The position numbers and the translations under genes were made by a program. From contig CP034986.1 in NCBI GenBank assembly GCA_004026145.2, positions 7,184,929-7,248,928 on the forward strand: 64,000 nucleotides of DNA. Reading direction: 5' to 3'. The number at the start of each line of letters is the position of its first letter. Positions within the stretch are counted from its first letter, which is position 1. This DNA is from Takifugu bimaculatus (Eukaryota > Chordata > Actinopteri > Tetraodontiformes > Tetraodontidae). This document shows, one piece after another, positions 24,001-39,748 of this stretch. A model generated the notes under the pieces. That model had not been told where the DNA came from. It saw nothing but the letters and a program-made list of their open reading frames with translations, and did not search any database.

Positions 24001-24806
24001 GTCCACCAATGGAGATTCCTCGGCTCACGTTCACGGTGCTAAGATGGCTAACGTCAGCAGCAGCAGAACCGTGGTGGTCCCAGGTTATTGTGAGTCTCGA
24101 GCACGCGCTTGTATCTTACCAGCAGGGGGCGCCCGAGCACCTCCTGATATGATTTCTTTCTCCTCAGCTGTCAAGATGGAGACCGGAGAGAATTTGAGTG
24201 GAACAGTGCTGCTGGTAGACCCACCACTCAATAATAATCCCATAGTATGTACACACACACACGCACACACACACACAGGAGAACAGCAGTAGTGATACAC
24301 CTGACATGGTGTTAAATCATCTGTGCTCACTTGTTTCTCAGCTGGTGTCAAATTCTGGTGTCAAGGATGTCCCCATCTCCAGGACAACCATGAACCCCAA
24401 CAGCACACCCGGCTCTCCATTATCCTATGACATCATTTCCAAGACGGCGGTCCTCGCTGACAACAATCCCTCTCAAGGTTTCCGCGGACACCAAAAATTG
24501 CTCAGCTCCTCCAACACGTATTCCTCACCGCCGGAAACCGGCCAGGTGAGTTACCTGGCGGTGATGGGAGAGCCGATGTCTGTCGGCTGCAACACCGAGG
24601 ACACCTTTGAGGAGGACTTCAAACTGGCACCGTTCCACTCCCGGGGGCCCAGGAGGGGCTACAGAGGAGGGCCTAGGTGGAGAGGAAGTCACGATTCAGG
24701 GAGGGGAGCAAACAGGCGAAGGCCCGGTGGCGATGTGGGAGTCGGGATAAACTTTTTCCAGTACAACGCTTCTCCTAGGGGGAGGGGCAGGGAGAGAGGA
24801 TACTAG
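18580..24806 (+). CDS. otud4: OTU domain-containing deubiquitinase 4
   Basis: OTUD4 is an ovarian-tumour-family deubiquitinase. I place 21 exons: 18580-18717, 19017-19100, 19229-19279, 19371-19417, 19553-19625, 19779-19860, 20013-20175, 20254-20293, 20375-20477, 20557-20621, 20709-20809, 20881-20975, 21060-21222, 21309-21441, 21744-21818, 21891-22482, 22580-23269, 23345-23385, 23482-24089, 24168-24244 and 24342-24806. The OTU domain has the catalytic Cys at residue 38 (KDGSCLFRAV) and the catalytic His at 141 (NGNHYDSV). A Tudor-like segment follows (QFAVGDQCQVRLDGSGRSYS). A long Pro/Ser-rich region comes next, then an RG-rich tail (GYRGGPRWRG, SPRGRGRERGY) typical of RNA-binding proteins. 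The exons sum to 3886 nt, one base too many. The break is at a six-G run (23812-23817): five Gs would leave one frame of 1294 residues. The C-terminus follows the second frame to a TAG at 24804. Confidence 0.95.
20987..21016. repeat. (CA)n microsatellite in otud4 intron 12
   Basis: A CA tract of about 30 bp lies inside the 84-bp intron between the exons ending at 20975 and starting at 21060. Confidence 0.95.
23058..23096 (+). repeat. otud4: Coding 9-bp minisatellite (TCTCACCCC)n in otud4
   Basis: About four and a half copies of a 9-bp unit encode a run of Ser-His-Pro triplets in the disordered Pro-rich region of OTUD4. The unit length is a multiple of three, so changes in copy number would keep the frame. 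Confidence 0.85.
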
Positions 24807-25900
24807 CTTTCAACCAGACGTTTGAGGTGTTTTCTTCCGTGTTTATGTATGCAAGCTCAGACACTTTCCTCTTCCTTTAACTGTTGTCACCCGGTTCTTT
24901 ATCCTTAAGTCGCTGCTGGATGGGATGGTTGCCCTCATAAAAGATTAGGGACAGAATCAGCCACTGTCTGACTGTCTTCGCTCCATGGGGAGGGCAGAAA
25001 TGCAAATTATTGATGCGCCACGAACTTGTCTTGATTTCATTATGTTAATTAGCATAGCGTCTTCCCAAGGAGTGTTTTAAGTGTGCCTAGAGGTTTACGA
25101 GCATGTCGAGTTCAAAACTGTCAGGTCGTTTGCTGCTAATATGCCCCATGGAAGCAAAAAAGTTAGTCCCAAGTAGGATTAATGCATTTCCTTAGCAGAA
25201 AGCTTCAACATTTGTGTTCTTCCTGAACGTTGCATAAAGCTCTACCGCCCATATGCAGTAAACAAAGAGCTTAAAAGTAGAAAATTATTAAATGGCAAAC
25301 AATTATGTCCGGAGTTCTTTTAAAGATGACTTTTTCCAGTTGAATCAGCTACGAATCATGCTACGCTAACTGTGCTCAGCCTGCAGCTGCACATTCATCA
25401 GACCGAGTGCGCACGTCAGTTCATGACAGGCCTTTGAGCTGAGCTAATTAGAAAATGGAACTTTAAGCAGGTCTCTCACTGCACAAACTCAAGTTTTAAT
25501 TGTCAGTAAAAATAAGTGGTTAAATATCTGAGATGTTTCCAGAAGAAACAAGCACACTAAGTTACATTTGTTAGCGATAGACTCTAAGCTTAACGTTTAA
25601 GTGTTTAATTTAACCGCAGCTTTAAATGAATTTTGCCAACAACGCTGGTAACTTAAAACATCCACAGTTGTGTGGTTGTTTGTGTGCTGCTTTTCCTTCT
25701 TCTTTTAGTGCAATGGTCTTGTTTCTTTGATCACTCATTGCTGGAGACATGGTGCCTTATCTTTCTACTTTTTATACTATGTCTTCTGAAATGTGGAAGC
25801 ACTGCTGTACAGAACAAAGGCCACTCTTTTCTGTTTGATTTTTTTTTTTTTCTTCTGTTTGGCAAAGTAAATAAAATTTGATGGTTCATGCTACCCTTGT
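24807..25900 (+). other. otud4: otud4 3' UTR with polyadenylation signal
   Basis: Non-coding AT-rich sequence follows the stop. AATAAA at 25870-25875, with a T/GT-rich stretch downstream, is the likely poly(A) signal, giving a 3' UTR of about 1.1 kb. Confidence 0.6.
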
Positions 25901-26019
25901 GGAGTGTTTTGGATTCATGTTTTTTGTGTTGCGTTTCATTGTAAGCTCTTGTATTTGTATTTCGTTTTTAAAAAGTTGAAAAGAGAGGCACCACTTTTTC
26001 TGCAACACCATTAACACGC

Positions 26020-26220
26020 GTGACCGCTAGTGGGCGCCAAACGGTGGCGCATCGCCAACAGAACCGGAAAGCGCTACGGCGGAGGGAGGCAAAATCAAAC
26101 AAGGTGAGATGTGACTAACGCTATACATTATGTCTGTCGACTAACTAGTTTTGGAAATGGACACTTTTGAATCAAAAAACGTTTAGCCCCGACAGTCCAT
26201 CCCTTCAGGTATGTGTCGAA
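26020..26220 (+). promoter_or_regulatory. Orphan GC-rich element with ETS-like site and splice donor
   Basis: The spacer between the convergent otud4 and abce1 genes holds a small GC-rich island with GAACCGGAAAG (from about 26061). A consensus donor (AACAAG/GTGAGA) falls at 26103/26104 and a GTATGT donor at 26209. This resembles the start of a transcription unit on the plus strand, but no coding exon follows. The call is weak. Confidence 0.25.
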
Positions 26221-26559
26221 AGGCTCTGTTTTAAGGGGCAATCGGGCAATTCAGAACAGCGGTGAGCGGAGTGATAAGTCGAAATAAATCGACCCGTCTC
26301 ATGACGCAGAATAAAAGTGATTTTTTTAATTTTCCTGTTGCCAACGTTGCTCTTTAAGCTCAGGAATGTGGAGTTGACGGTAAATTTCCTGTTTGTTCAA
26401 CTTCCGCTGCTGCTCTCAAGCACGTTCTTATCGATGTTGAAATATTTTAGACTTCTACCAACCAACGCAAACTATTCATATTTGTAGTTTCACCTGACAG
26501 CTCTCACTTTCCAGGGAATTTTAAATGGTTAGTTACGAGTTGCCCTGAACAAAACACCA

Positions 26560-26848
26560 ACCCAGCAACAAAACCAGTTTGGGATGAGATGGCATTGCTT
26601 TATTAGACTTTGTTGTAAATACAGGTTTGTTAAAATATGCTGCTTGATGCTTGTAATTGCCAACAATGTGTCCGATATCTCAGAACATCGCTGGCTACTG
26701 AACACAGCTCAGAACACAAAGGCTGATGGGTGTCAGATGATTTTTAAACGTCTTTCTCTGAACGCAGCCCGGCTGTTCTTGTGGCAGATGATGGGGCGGC
26801 ACAGATTTTCCTTGTGAAGGTCCACTTGGTCTCACAGAGGGTTTGTTT
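26560..26848 (-). other. abce1: abce1 3' UTR with polyadenylation signal
   Basis: On the minus strand an AATAAA (plus-strand TTTATT at 26599-26604) lies about 245 bp after the abce1 stop, fitting a short 3' UTR. Confidence 0.6.
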
Positions 26849-30186
<3,338 letters not shown>

Positions 30187-31447
30187 TATAGGCCGGAATG
30201 ACGGCTGCTAGCGCCTTCGGAGCTGAAAGATGAGTCCAAGTTAAAGCCTTGATCCTGATCAAGAACCTGCAGGTCCTTGATTATCCAGTCACAAAACACA
30301 CCCCGTTATGTAGGCAACATTGTGCATCAGATAACTTTATGGTCGTCCCTCAAACTTGTGAGGCTTTAATCTTACTGCCCAATCTTAAGTCAATAAAATA
30401 CATAAAACCCATTTGTTTCGTCGATCCGTGCTGACCAATAGTTCTGTCTGGTTGAAAGGATCCACAAATGCATGTGTGAGCATAAACCTAATACATGTTT
30501 AAAACCAGAAAAGTGCCCAGATTCTTGTCCACGTAGAGGAAGGTGTTGCAGGGTTAGTTTGACACAAAGATACACACAGGGGACTTTAATTCACTCTATC
30601 TGCTGGTTATAAACAGCTGTACAAAGACTGTTGTCAGGTTTTGGGTTTTTTAATGGTTGGCGACGGGTCTGAAGCCACACGACCGGTTAAATCCTGGATC
30701 CAACCAGCCGAGGCTGTTTTAGTAGACTCCGATTTTCAGGCCTGCGGACACTAATGTGGCGTGAATAACCCCTAACCCTTAGCATTTAGCTGCCTATTGT
30801 GTTGTCCAGCACGCTTAAATGGAGCATTAATTGTTGCCATGTAAATGCTAGGCATTGGGATGATAAAAACGTCACCAATGTGACATATTAAAAACAAAGG
30901 TGGGGAAATATATGAGTTTTACTGGGAGATTACTGATAAGTTAGCAACGATATATCACCGAGCTGCTAATGTTAGCACCGATCCGGTGATCTGTCGTTAG
31001 AATGGGGAGGTAATTAACCATATAATGGCTGGAAAAGCTTCGTAAATCACCTAATAGCTGTGCATTCGCCCATTGGACAGCAGTCATTGCTTGAGAGCAG
31101 GCACGTTTCCATTAGACTTGCGAGTTGAAATGGGGTGGCTAGCTTCCATATGCAGCCACTCGGGGTAGTGCGCGACTAACAGCAGCTGTGTTTAGATCTT
31201 ACAGTTAACCTGCCGATCCACCCCAACTACACGGTCAGAATGGGCGATTAACGGTTTGAGAGGGTAATGCCGCAAAATAGACAGTGCCTTTAACTAGCCA
31301 GGTGCTCGTTAAATCACAAGCGTTAGCTTAGAGTTAGCCGAGCGCTATGGAGGCCCCACACTTTGACAGCTGGGGAACGTCGTTCTTTTAATGGCTATGG
31401 AACACTGAAAGGGATAAAGGTCAGGAGCGTCGGTCAATTAACTCACC
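30187..31447 (-). other. abce1: abce1 5' UTR exons and first intron
   Basis: The ATG exon probably begins at 30222, after an ATCTTTCAG acceptor on the minus strand. A GTGAGT donor (plus 31441-31446) ends a non-coding first exon whose 3' end is 31447. The intervening 1.2 kb is intron, with no other feature seen. Confidence 0.55.
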
Positions 31448-31752
31448 CGCCTTCGGCTCCCGCTTGTTTTATTTAAGAAGGGTTTATGAGAAACGACGTT
31501 TAGGAAGAAAAAGTTGAGGGTGAGAGTCCCTTTTTTCACGCAACGTGTTCTCCTGGAAGCCGGCAGGAAAGATGGCGGGAGATGCGCACACATCCTGCGA
31601 CGGCGTTGGTGACGTCAGTAAAACGCGACATGGGAGCTTGGAAGCCTCTGTTGTAAAAAAAAAAAAAAAAAAAAGGTTTTAAACATTGATTGTGTCACCT
31701 CTCTCCGCTCGAGTTACTGATATAAAAGTGGATATTTTCATTAAGTGGTCTG
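31448..31752. promoter_or_regulatory. Bidirectional abce1/anapc10 promoter
   Basis: The two genes start head to head here. The interval holds a YY1-type site (AAGATGGCGG, 31569-31578), a perfect palindromic CRE (TGACGTCA, 31610-31617) and a 20-bp A run (31655-31674). A GTAAGT donor at 31753 suggests that a non-coding first exon of anapc10 ends at 31752. Divergent ABCE1/ANAPC10 arrangement is also the mammalian one. Confidence 0.6.
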
Positions 31753-32144
31753 GTAAGTTTTAGTTCTATTATTCAATAACTTACGTTTACCTTAAATGTT
31801 TTGCTAGCGGCTAACGGAAGCGATATTGGATTTAAACTTATGATTAAGGTTCATTTGTCTAATAGCAATACGAGTATATCAAAGAATATCTTTATACCTA
31901 TTGCAGATTCCGGCTTTATGCTTCTTCCCCTGCAAAATACACGATTAACAAAGTTCCAAATTCAATATAATAGTTTAATTTGTACAAATTATGCCAAGTA
32001 CCAACAAAGACTACTATTTGCATTAAGACTAGTAAGTCATATTCGGCTATTAATGTCCTCCATCATAGTGGTTTGTAGCAACAACAAAACCACCAAATAG
32101 TAGATTGTGGCTGTTTGTAAATTGTCTCTGTATGTAGTTCAAGA

Positions 32145-33079
32145 ATGACCACTCCGACCAAAACACCCCCGGGTGCAGACCCAAAGCAGTTGGAGAGGAC
32201 AGGGACGGTTCGGGAAATCGGCTCCCAGGCAGTGTGGTCGCTTTCATCCTGTAAACCCGGTAAACCCCAGACCCAACATCCCGAAAGAAGGTAATTCTCG
32301 AGTCTACACTGGTGTTTTTATGCTGCTTCTCTGTGATCCACGAGCAGGTTTTGGAGTGGATCAGCTGAGGGACGACAACTTGGAGACGTACTGGCAATCA
32401 GATGGCTCTCAACCTCATTTAGTCAACATACAATTTAGGTACCATGAATTCTGCATGTATTTAAAGTGAGCACACATGTGAGTGAGCAGTTTTAACTTGT
32501 TTTTATATCTTGTGTAGGAGGAGGACCACTGTGAAGATGCTGTGTATCTATGCAGACTATAAATCGGATGAAAGCTACACGCCCAGCAAGATTTCAGTCA
32601 GAGTGGGCAACAACTTCCATAACTTGCAGGAGATCCGGGTATTGTTTGTAGTACTGCCATGGTCACACGAGTGCTGAAGTTGTTGATCGAACTTCTCTTT
32701 CTCGTTCTGCTTCACTTTCTCTCTGCAGCAGTTGGAGATGGTGGAGCCCAGTGGCTGGATTCATATCTCTCTGATCAACCAGGTGAGAAGCTTGTCAAAT
32801 ATTTGAGATGGCCTTCAGAAGTCTGTGGACTTTTGGAAGGAGGTGGTACGCATTAGTTCCAGCCCCTCATTGTTTTGGTTTTGGATATTTCTATTTTAGC
32901 GGACAAACGAGCCGATCAGCACCTTCATGATCCAGATCGCGGTGCTGGCTAACCACCAGAACGGCAGAGACACTCACATGCGACAGATTAAAGTCTACAC
33001 ACCGGTGGAGGAAAGCTCCATTGGAAAGTTCCCGCGGTGCACAACGGTCGACTTTATGATGTACCGCACCATAAGGTGA
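32145..33079 (+). CDS. anapc10: Anaphase-promoting complex subunit 10 (DOC1)
   Basis: APC10/DOC1 helps the anaphase-promoting complex bind D-box substrates. Five coding exons are seen: 32145-32259, 32348-32438, 32518-32638, 32729-32782 and 32900-33079. They total 561 nt, giving 186 residues, one more than I recall for human. The ATG exon starts MTTPTKTPPGADPKQLERTG after a GTATGTAG acceptor ending at 32137. The DOC domain is well conserved (GFGVDQLRDDNLETYWQSDG, CIYADYKSDESYTPSKISVR, SSIGKFPRCTTVDFMMY). The protein ends with the Ile-Arg tail (YRTIR) that docks on the TPR subunit CDC27. The loop HISLINQRTNEPISTF differs most from mammals. The gene shares a promoter region with abce1. Confidence 0.97.
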
Positions 33080-33290
33080 TCTTGGACTCACATGTGAAAC
33101 TCCTGAACTTCAGCGTTGTCGTGTTATCAAGGAAAAACTCCACAAAGGGAAGAAAATGAAGCCCATCAAACTGTATTATGAGCTCATGCAGTTTCATGCC
33201 ACAGCTGATCCATCTTCATCGTCATTATTACTATTGTAAAATGTGGCTTTTAAAAATAAAAACAGTAGTTCTGTTTATTCATTAAGGGTC
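33080..33290 (+). other. anapc10: anapc10 3' UTR with polyadenylation signal
   Basis: AATAAA at 33255-33260 lies about 180 bp after the stop. A further AATAAA near 33590 may be an alternative. Confidence 0.55.
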
Positions 33291-34559
33291 CAATATCAAA
33301 TGTTGGCATTGATTGAAATGAAACCTTTTAATTTGTGGATGGCTGTGATGTAACATGTTAAGGAAAAGTTTTATTTGATGTTTGAACGCCAACACTTTTT
33401 TTTTTTAAGCGCGTGTGATATCTTCAGGGACGACAGTAGGTCGTCTGTGCCCGGGAGTGATTGTTTTTTTAATATTTATAAAATATGAGTGGAGACAGGC
33501 AGCATTTTTTTCCTTTAAATTACTTCAAACATGATTTAAGGGTCTGTCATGACAGTGCCACCGTTTGGCATTTTGCTCCTGAAAGTTAAATAAATATGTT
33601 TGAAAAGACTGGTTGCCAAAATGTTTCTGAAAGCAAAATGAGATTAGAAGAGATCCACAAAATGTTATTAGCCACACTGGACACTGTCATTCTGAGCCCT
33701 CATCCCTCTGTGCCCAGCTGTTGCATACAGAAACCAAGGCTGGTGTGAGAATGATGCACACTTGGCAAAAAACCAGGATTGTCTCACATCCCAGACCGAA
33801 TGTGATGACAGCTAGATGATGATAGCTCATGATGATGCAATAAAGTCCCACAGGATCATTAATAGTGTTCAATCTTCTGTATTCATTAATTATTTTCTGG
33901 GGGATGCGCTCATTGATTTTTAGTTGTTCAGCATCCAATATTTGTCTGGGTTTAAGGTGAAACATCTGTTACTAATGATACCATCATTGCTTTGTGGCCT
34001 GAAAAAAACATCAGGATGTCACAATTGTGGGTCCAGCATTTCTCTATCCTTCCTCAGAGCTCTGAAAAGGCCAGACGGGAATGTAGATTACATCAGGTCT
34101 CCTTTATACAAGTAGATTCTGTTATTGGATAAATTCGCTGTGGCGTGCAGACTGGACCTACGGTTACCTGAGTCGACTCAACATAAGGTCAAAGATAATG
34201 GAATGTTCTGTGTGTTGTTTGTTATTGAATGTTATTTATGCAAAACTGAGGATGCACTTAAGTGCGACAGATTAAATATCAAGTACTCGGTGTCATGTCT
34301 CCATCATTTTGATGAGAACAAATACGATCAATTGCTCTTTGGGAGCAGAGAAGAACAATGGAAAACCACATGTAAAGTACCCTTGTAAAAGGGAAACAAA
34401 GAACGTCATCGTCGTTAATTACGTGTCCGTTTAGAAGTGCCCGTTCAGCGGATAAATTAGAAGAACGTGTCCTCCACCATTATATAGTGCTATAAAAAAA
34501 CTCTAATCTAATTTGTGACCGATTTAGAAATCAAAATTATGTTTAATAGGCACTTTTGT
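33291..34559. other. Gene-free spacer at the synteny junction
   Basis: This AT-rich interval separates the 4q31-type gene block from the 11q13-type block. An open frame on the minus strand (33965-33687, 92 codons) matches no family I recognise and I do not call it. No transposon end or terminal repeat is evident. Confidence 0.45.
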
Positions 34560-35061
34560 CGTAATCTGGTTAATTTTTGATGCGTCAAGTTTATCTCTCG
34601 CCGCGTGCGTCTGCCGCGCGAGCGTCCCGCGGAATCCTCTGTCCGGCGTGTCGGTCACGCGCACACACGTATACGAGACGCGCGGACGCGGACCGAGCAT
34701 CACGGGAGGGAGCAGCGGCGAACACGGTCGGACGCGGGGAGGGCGGCGGGGCTTCGACTTCCCGACGCCCAGACTCATTTGGCTCCGACGGAAGGTGAAG
34801 GATGGAGCGGGGAGGAGAGACGCGCTGAGCTGGGGGTCGGCGGGGAAGCATCACCGGAACAGGAGAGGGGGGGCGAGGGGAGCGAAGTAGATGATACTAA
34901 TTTGCCGCAGGCCCCGCCATCGCGAAACTGGATTCCGACTTGCGGCGGATGGGGTGACCGAGCTGGCACCGCCGGGGAGGAGGTCCCTGCCTTCGGACGT
35001 TACCGGGGTGGGAGCTGCCTGCTCCCGGTCCTAAGGTAGGAAGGAGTGGCAAGAGGTCAAA
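34560..35061 (+). promoter_or_regulatory. CpG island, promoter and 5' UTR of the TMEM151 gene
   Basis: This is the most CpG-dense part of the window, with many CGCG motifs between 34600 and 35040, directly upstream of the ATG at 35062. Long open frames on both strands here reflect base composition. The transcription start is not resolved. Confidence 0.6.
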
Positions 35062-37546
35062 ATGCAGACGGAGGAGGAGACTGCCGCCGCAGAAGAGCCC
35101 ATTTTGGAGGAAGGCTCGGATCGAGAGCAGGTGAACGGAATGACATTTGATTTGCGTCTCCTCGCGCATGTGCACATGTATTTACCCACTGATTTACTGG
35201 CAGCTACTAACAGCCACCTGGTTACCCGTAACTCACCCGTGCAGCTCCAACACGCTCTGGTGTTTACGCGCGCGTCACGTTTTTCTCCGTAATGCGATGC
35301 GCCTGTGCAAGGGCTCCACGCAGGACCTTGGCTCGGTGATGTGTTACTCCTGTGGCGACCGCTGTCCACTTCAGGAGAGAGTGGGGACATCTATTGACAA
35401 AATGCATTCTAACCTTTCCTAAAGGTGGATGGTGGATGTTCAGAGCTGGTGTTTACACTGAGTAAATCCACCATTCTGACCCTGGCTGACAGGTTCTGGC
35501 GGTCACTCTCTCCTCATATCAGTCAGCAGGCAGGAAAACGCTAACTGGAGCTCAAGCTGTTCCTCATCCTCATCCCCGTGTATATGTGGGCGAGCTCTCG
35601 CTGTAGTAGTTTTAAGTCTCCTGACGCACGTCAGTTAAATCCCGCGTTTCACTTAATTCCTCCGCTCCGCTGCAGCCATGTCCGTGAAGTACAATGCACC
35701 AAAGTGGGTCTTCGTCTTCCTCTCCGGCCTCATTCTACGGTCCTGTTTTTGAGGTTCGTGCTCTGGAGATTGGAGCTTCATCACCACCCTGTCGGCTCTC
35801 ATCATCTCACACAGTTCCACAAATTCACTTAAAAACGCAGGTGCCAGTTGTAGCTGTCAGTGATTCAAAACCTCAAACGGTAATTTTTTCATCAGTGCAC
35901 TGCAGGCCTTGGCAACTGTCTGCACTTCCTCACTTCTTTTTGCCACCCACCTGCTAGGATTGCTAATTATAGCTGCTCCAGTCCCACCTAACCAGCTGAA
36001 TCGGTGCGAGTGACCTCAGCAGGAAGACGGAGAAGACACTTTCTGCTGCGTGCTGTGTAGTACCAGGATCACACTCATCTTCCACCTTTGTAACAACATT
36101 TGGCTGTTGACGTTGCTTCTGACAGTAGACGACACTAGAATACGACACTTTTTATAGCGTGTAATACATTAGCAGTGTGAATATCGAGCTGGGTCCCCCT
36201 CCGTGCACGCTGGGATGTTTGACAGTGCTGCTTTCTGAGTAGATCTAATAGAGTTACGCTGCAAATAAACGCCGAAGAAGTGAGAAATCGGCGATTTACA
36301 TAAGATTTTGTGTGAAGTTAAATATAAACGCCGTCTGTCAATCGTTCACAGTCCCTGCCTGGATCAACTCCATCTCCTAAGCTATGAAAAGCAGGGCAGT
36401 TCAGAATTTCAGAACAGGAGAAAAAGAGAAAGCTGACACCCTTTCATAGGAGGATATAAAGGTTTCCTGGGGAGTGTGAGTAATTCTTTTGATCCATACC
36501 CAGGAGCCGAGCTCAACAGAGACGGTACAGCCTGAAAGATGATCACAGCGCGGCCAAAAATATGTGGCGTTTGTGCTAAAATGTGCTGTTTTTAAGTGGA
36601 ACACCATTGGGGTGCTGCTTTAGACGCTAAACTTTAGCTCCGCTACGCTTGGAGAAGGCCGTGCGTGCTAATGTTAGCACGTCTTGCACTGTCATCGAGA
36701 CATCCGGTTTTGTTGACGGGCATATAATTGGCATTTTGAGGCATTTTGAAACTTTGCAGCAATTTTAATTGTTTTACCAGCTAAAGGATGGAGGAGGGAC
36801 GGAGCAGCGGGGACAAATTTAGAAGGAGGAAGGATGGATTTTGGTGGCGGCGTCCCCTGGAGACAGCCGTGCTGTGTCTCTGCCGCCCCACCCCCACCCC
36901 CACCGCTTTGCCTCCTTTCATACTTGCATTCATGAAAAGTTCATGACCGTTTTCTCCGTCTCTCACGCTCCTCATCCGCTCTCATACCCCCCCCAACGCT
37001 ACACTTTTAGCCCAATCAATCCACTTAGAGACAGACTTTCAGAGAGGCTGTAACAGAGAGGAAACAAAGGGGGGGGGGACTTGGCTTTGGACCTGGGAGG
37101 AAATGCTTAAGAGGTGGGAGGGAAGATTCAGGGAATAGAGATTACATAAGGAAAGCGAAAAGGCCGACAGGAATGAAAACGGATGACGGCGGCAATGATC
37201 TTTATCTTCCAGGGAACAGATGATCTGGTTTGTGCTTTCGATTTGCAGGAAAAACAAAACGTTTTCTGTCCGCGGTGGCAATAAAGTTGCATGAGAACAA
37301 CTGCAACTCACTATTAGCGTCCGGCTAATAAATTCTGCTGTCAGACGTGTCCTCTGGCGGCGAATGCTTGTTTCTCTGCTTTCGTATCCATAGTACTGAT
37401 CTGAAATTGTGAGATTGCCCAATCCCAGGTGGTATTTGTGGAACTTCGGTGTGTCGTCGGATGGTTTTTGCACTCACAGATGTTGGACAGTCCGGCCTGC
37501 AGGTGCCCTTCACTTTGCCTTTCACCGCTTGTCCTTGACTACAACG

Positions 37547-37595
<49 letters not shown>

Positions 37596-37937
37596 GCAGC
37601 CAGATGAATGTGCTGCTGTGCAGCAAAGGGGAAGCTGCAATGAAGGAGTGAGAGATAAATGGAGTGGAGGGGGGTGTTGATGACAGGATAGATGGAAAGT
37701 GGAGAGGACACCGGTGTCGCCCCGTCGTTCCTCTTTGAGGTGTTCAGGTGTTCGGCGTTTGTCTGCAGGACGCACGTGACGCCGCCCCCCCCCCCCCCCT
37801 TCGCTCTCATATCCTCACACACCTGGCAGCGAGACGCCGCTGATGTCAGAGTGGAGACAGGTCTAGAAGCATCATTCTCATCTCAATAATTCATGTACTC
37901 TCTGCTGGCGGCATTACAATTCTGTGTGTGCGTGCGC

Positions 37938-37976
<39 letters not shown>

Positions 37977-39692
37977 CATGCGTGTGTGCCAGCGCAGTGT
38001 AATGTGATGTCTTCAAAGTGTAAGTGAGGTTATGTTAAAGTGCGCACTAAACACATGATGGGTAATGGAGTCTTCTGGACTTCAGCTAGCCGCAAGCTGT
38101 TTAGCAAAGACTTACCGTGTTGTTTATTTACTCTAGACGAGGTAACTAGCCAGGGACGGGCGGGACTGAGCGCTGTTGCCGTGGCAATCCACTCCTCAAA
38201 CCAGTCAATGCCGTCCTGATCAGTAGCCGGCTGAGAGGTTCAGGGGACGCGTTCATTTTATTCAACTTCGGAAATCAAACAGAATATAATTAGCGCACGC
38301 GACGAGCGACCATTTGGGGGCGTGGCCTACTTCCCAAGGAACATTACATTGTGTTTTTTTTGTGAACAGTTTAACATTTGTGCCACATCAGTGAAGTTTC
38401 TGTTGATGTCTTGTAGATGTTTCTTCTTTATGGTTATGGAGCTGTGGCGGTTGTAAGGCAGGTTGCCTTCCGGCTACAGTCAGGCTTTTCTGCTTGAGTG
38501 TCAATGTTGTGGTTCAAAGTTACAAAAAAGCAAACATCATCTCATTCTGAAGGAGGCGCTTGAGTTAATGAAGTCATTATTGTAGCCGTCGCTCACAGCC
38601 TGAGGCCTCGAGCGCTGACGGATGGATCATGTTTCCTCTTGCGGAGTTTAGGTGTCAGCAGCATCGTTACATCTTCCGTTCCCTCCCTCCCACAGCAGCG
38701 TCCCGTCCAGCAGTCGCTGGGCTCCTCGCTGTGTCGGGAGTCCCACTGGAAGTGCCTCCTCCTGACCCTCCTCATGTACGGCTGCTTCGCCACGCTCGCC
38801 TGGTGCGCCCTGGGCCGCGTGGATGTCCTCATCTCCTACTCCAGCGCTGACGTGGACGCCACCTCAGCGGCGTACTCCAACGACATCCTGCACCCAGAGA
38901 GTCCGTGCTACAGCGGCTACGTCTACATCCCCCTGGCCTTCTTGGCAATGCTGTACGTGGTTTACCTGGTGGAGTGCTGGCACTGCTTTTCCAAGACGGC
39001 AATGTTGGCTCATGCTGAATTCCAGGTGAATGTGACACTAATTGCGTCCCCGGTTTCTCCCCACGGTCCGAAAACGTCAACATTAGCTTGGCTCTAGACT
39101 CCAAATCGCTCCACGGTGTAAGTGGATTTTGTGGGACTCCCTAATTTCTTTGTTTACATCCAAACAGGAAGTGTACGAGCGTGTGCAGCGCCTTCAGCAG
39201 GCCACGCCCTGCATCTGGTGGAAGGCCATCAGCTACCACTACGTGAGGAGGACCCGTCAGGTGACCAGATACCGCAATGGGGACGCGTACACCACCACGC
39301 AGGTGACGCCCGGCTGCCTACGGTTGCACTGCATGTTCCTGTTCAGCATCCTGTCTGCCTCACGTGTCCCCTCATTGACACAGGTGTACCATGAGCGGGT
39401 CAACACCCACGCCTCCAGTTCTGAGTTTGACTACGCCCGCTACGGTGTCAAAGATGTGTCAAAGGAGCTGGTGAACCTGCAGCTGCACCCTGCCGTCCGC
39501 CTGCGCTTCACCAAGTGTTTCAGGTTCGACAGAAAGCTTGTGTTTTGAACCCAACTGCCCCCTGGTGGCGGGTTACATTACCTGCACCCTGTATAATTTA
39601 ATTTAAAAGGGATTTATTTTTTGCTTTGTATTTGTGGTCTTTAGCTTTTCCAGCGCACGTGCCGAGGCTGCCTACCTCACCCAGGTATGACC

Positions 39693-39748
<56 letters not shown>

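Noticed and set aside
31721..31728. TATAAAAG as the anapc10 TATA box
   Set aside because: A start about 30 bp downstream would fall at the proposed first-exon donor (31753), leaving practically no exon, so I treat it as coincidental.
33687..33965. 92-codon minus-strand open frame, considered as a transposon fragment
   Set aside because: No transposase or reverse-transcriptase motif, terminal repeat or second copy is visible.
34605..35039. Arg-rich 144-codon open frame upstream of the TMEM151 start
   Set aside because: It lies in a CpG island where stop codons are rare. It is not in phase with, or similar to, any known N-terminus.
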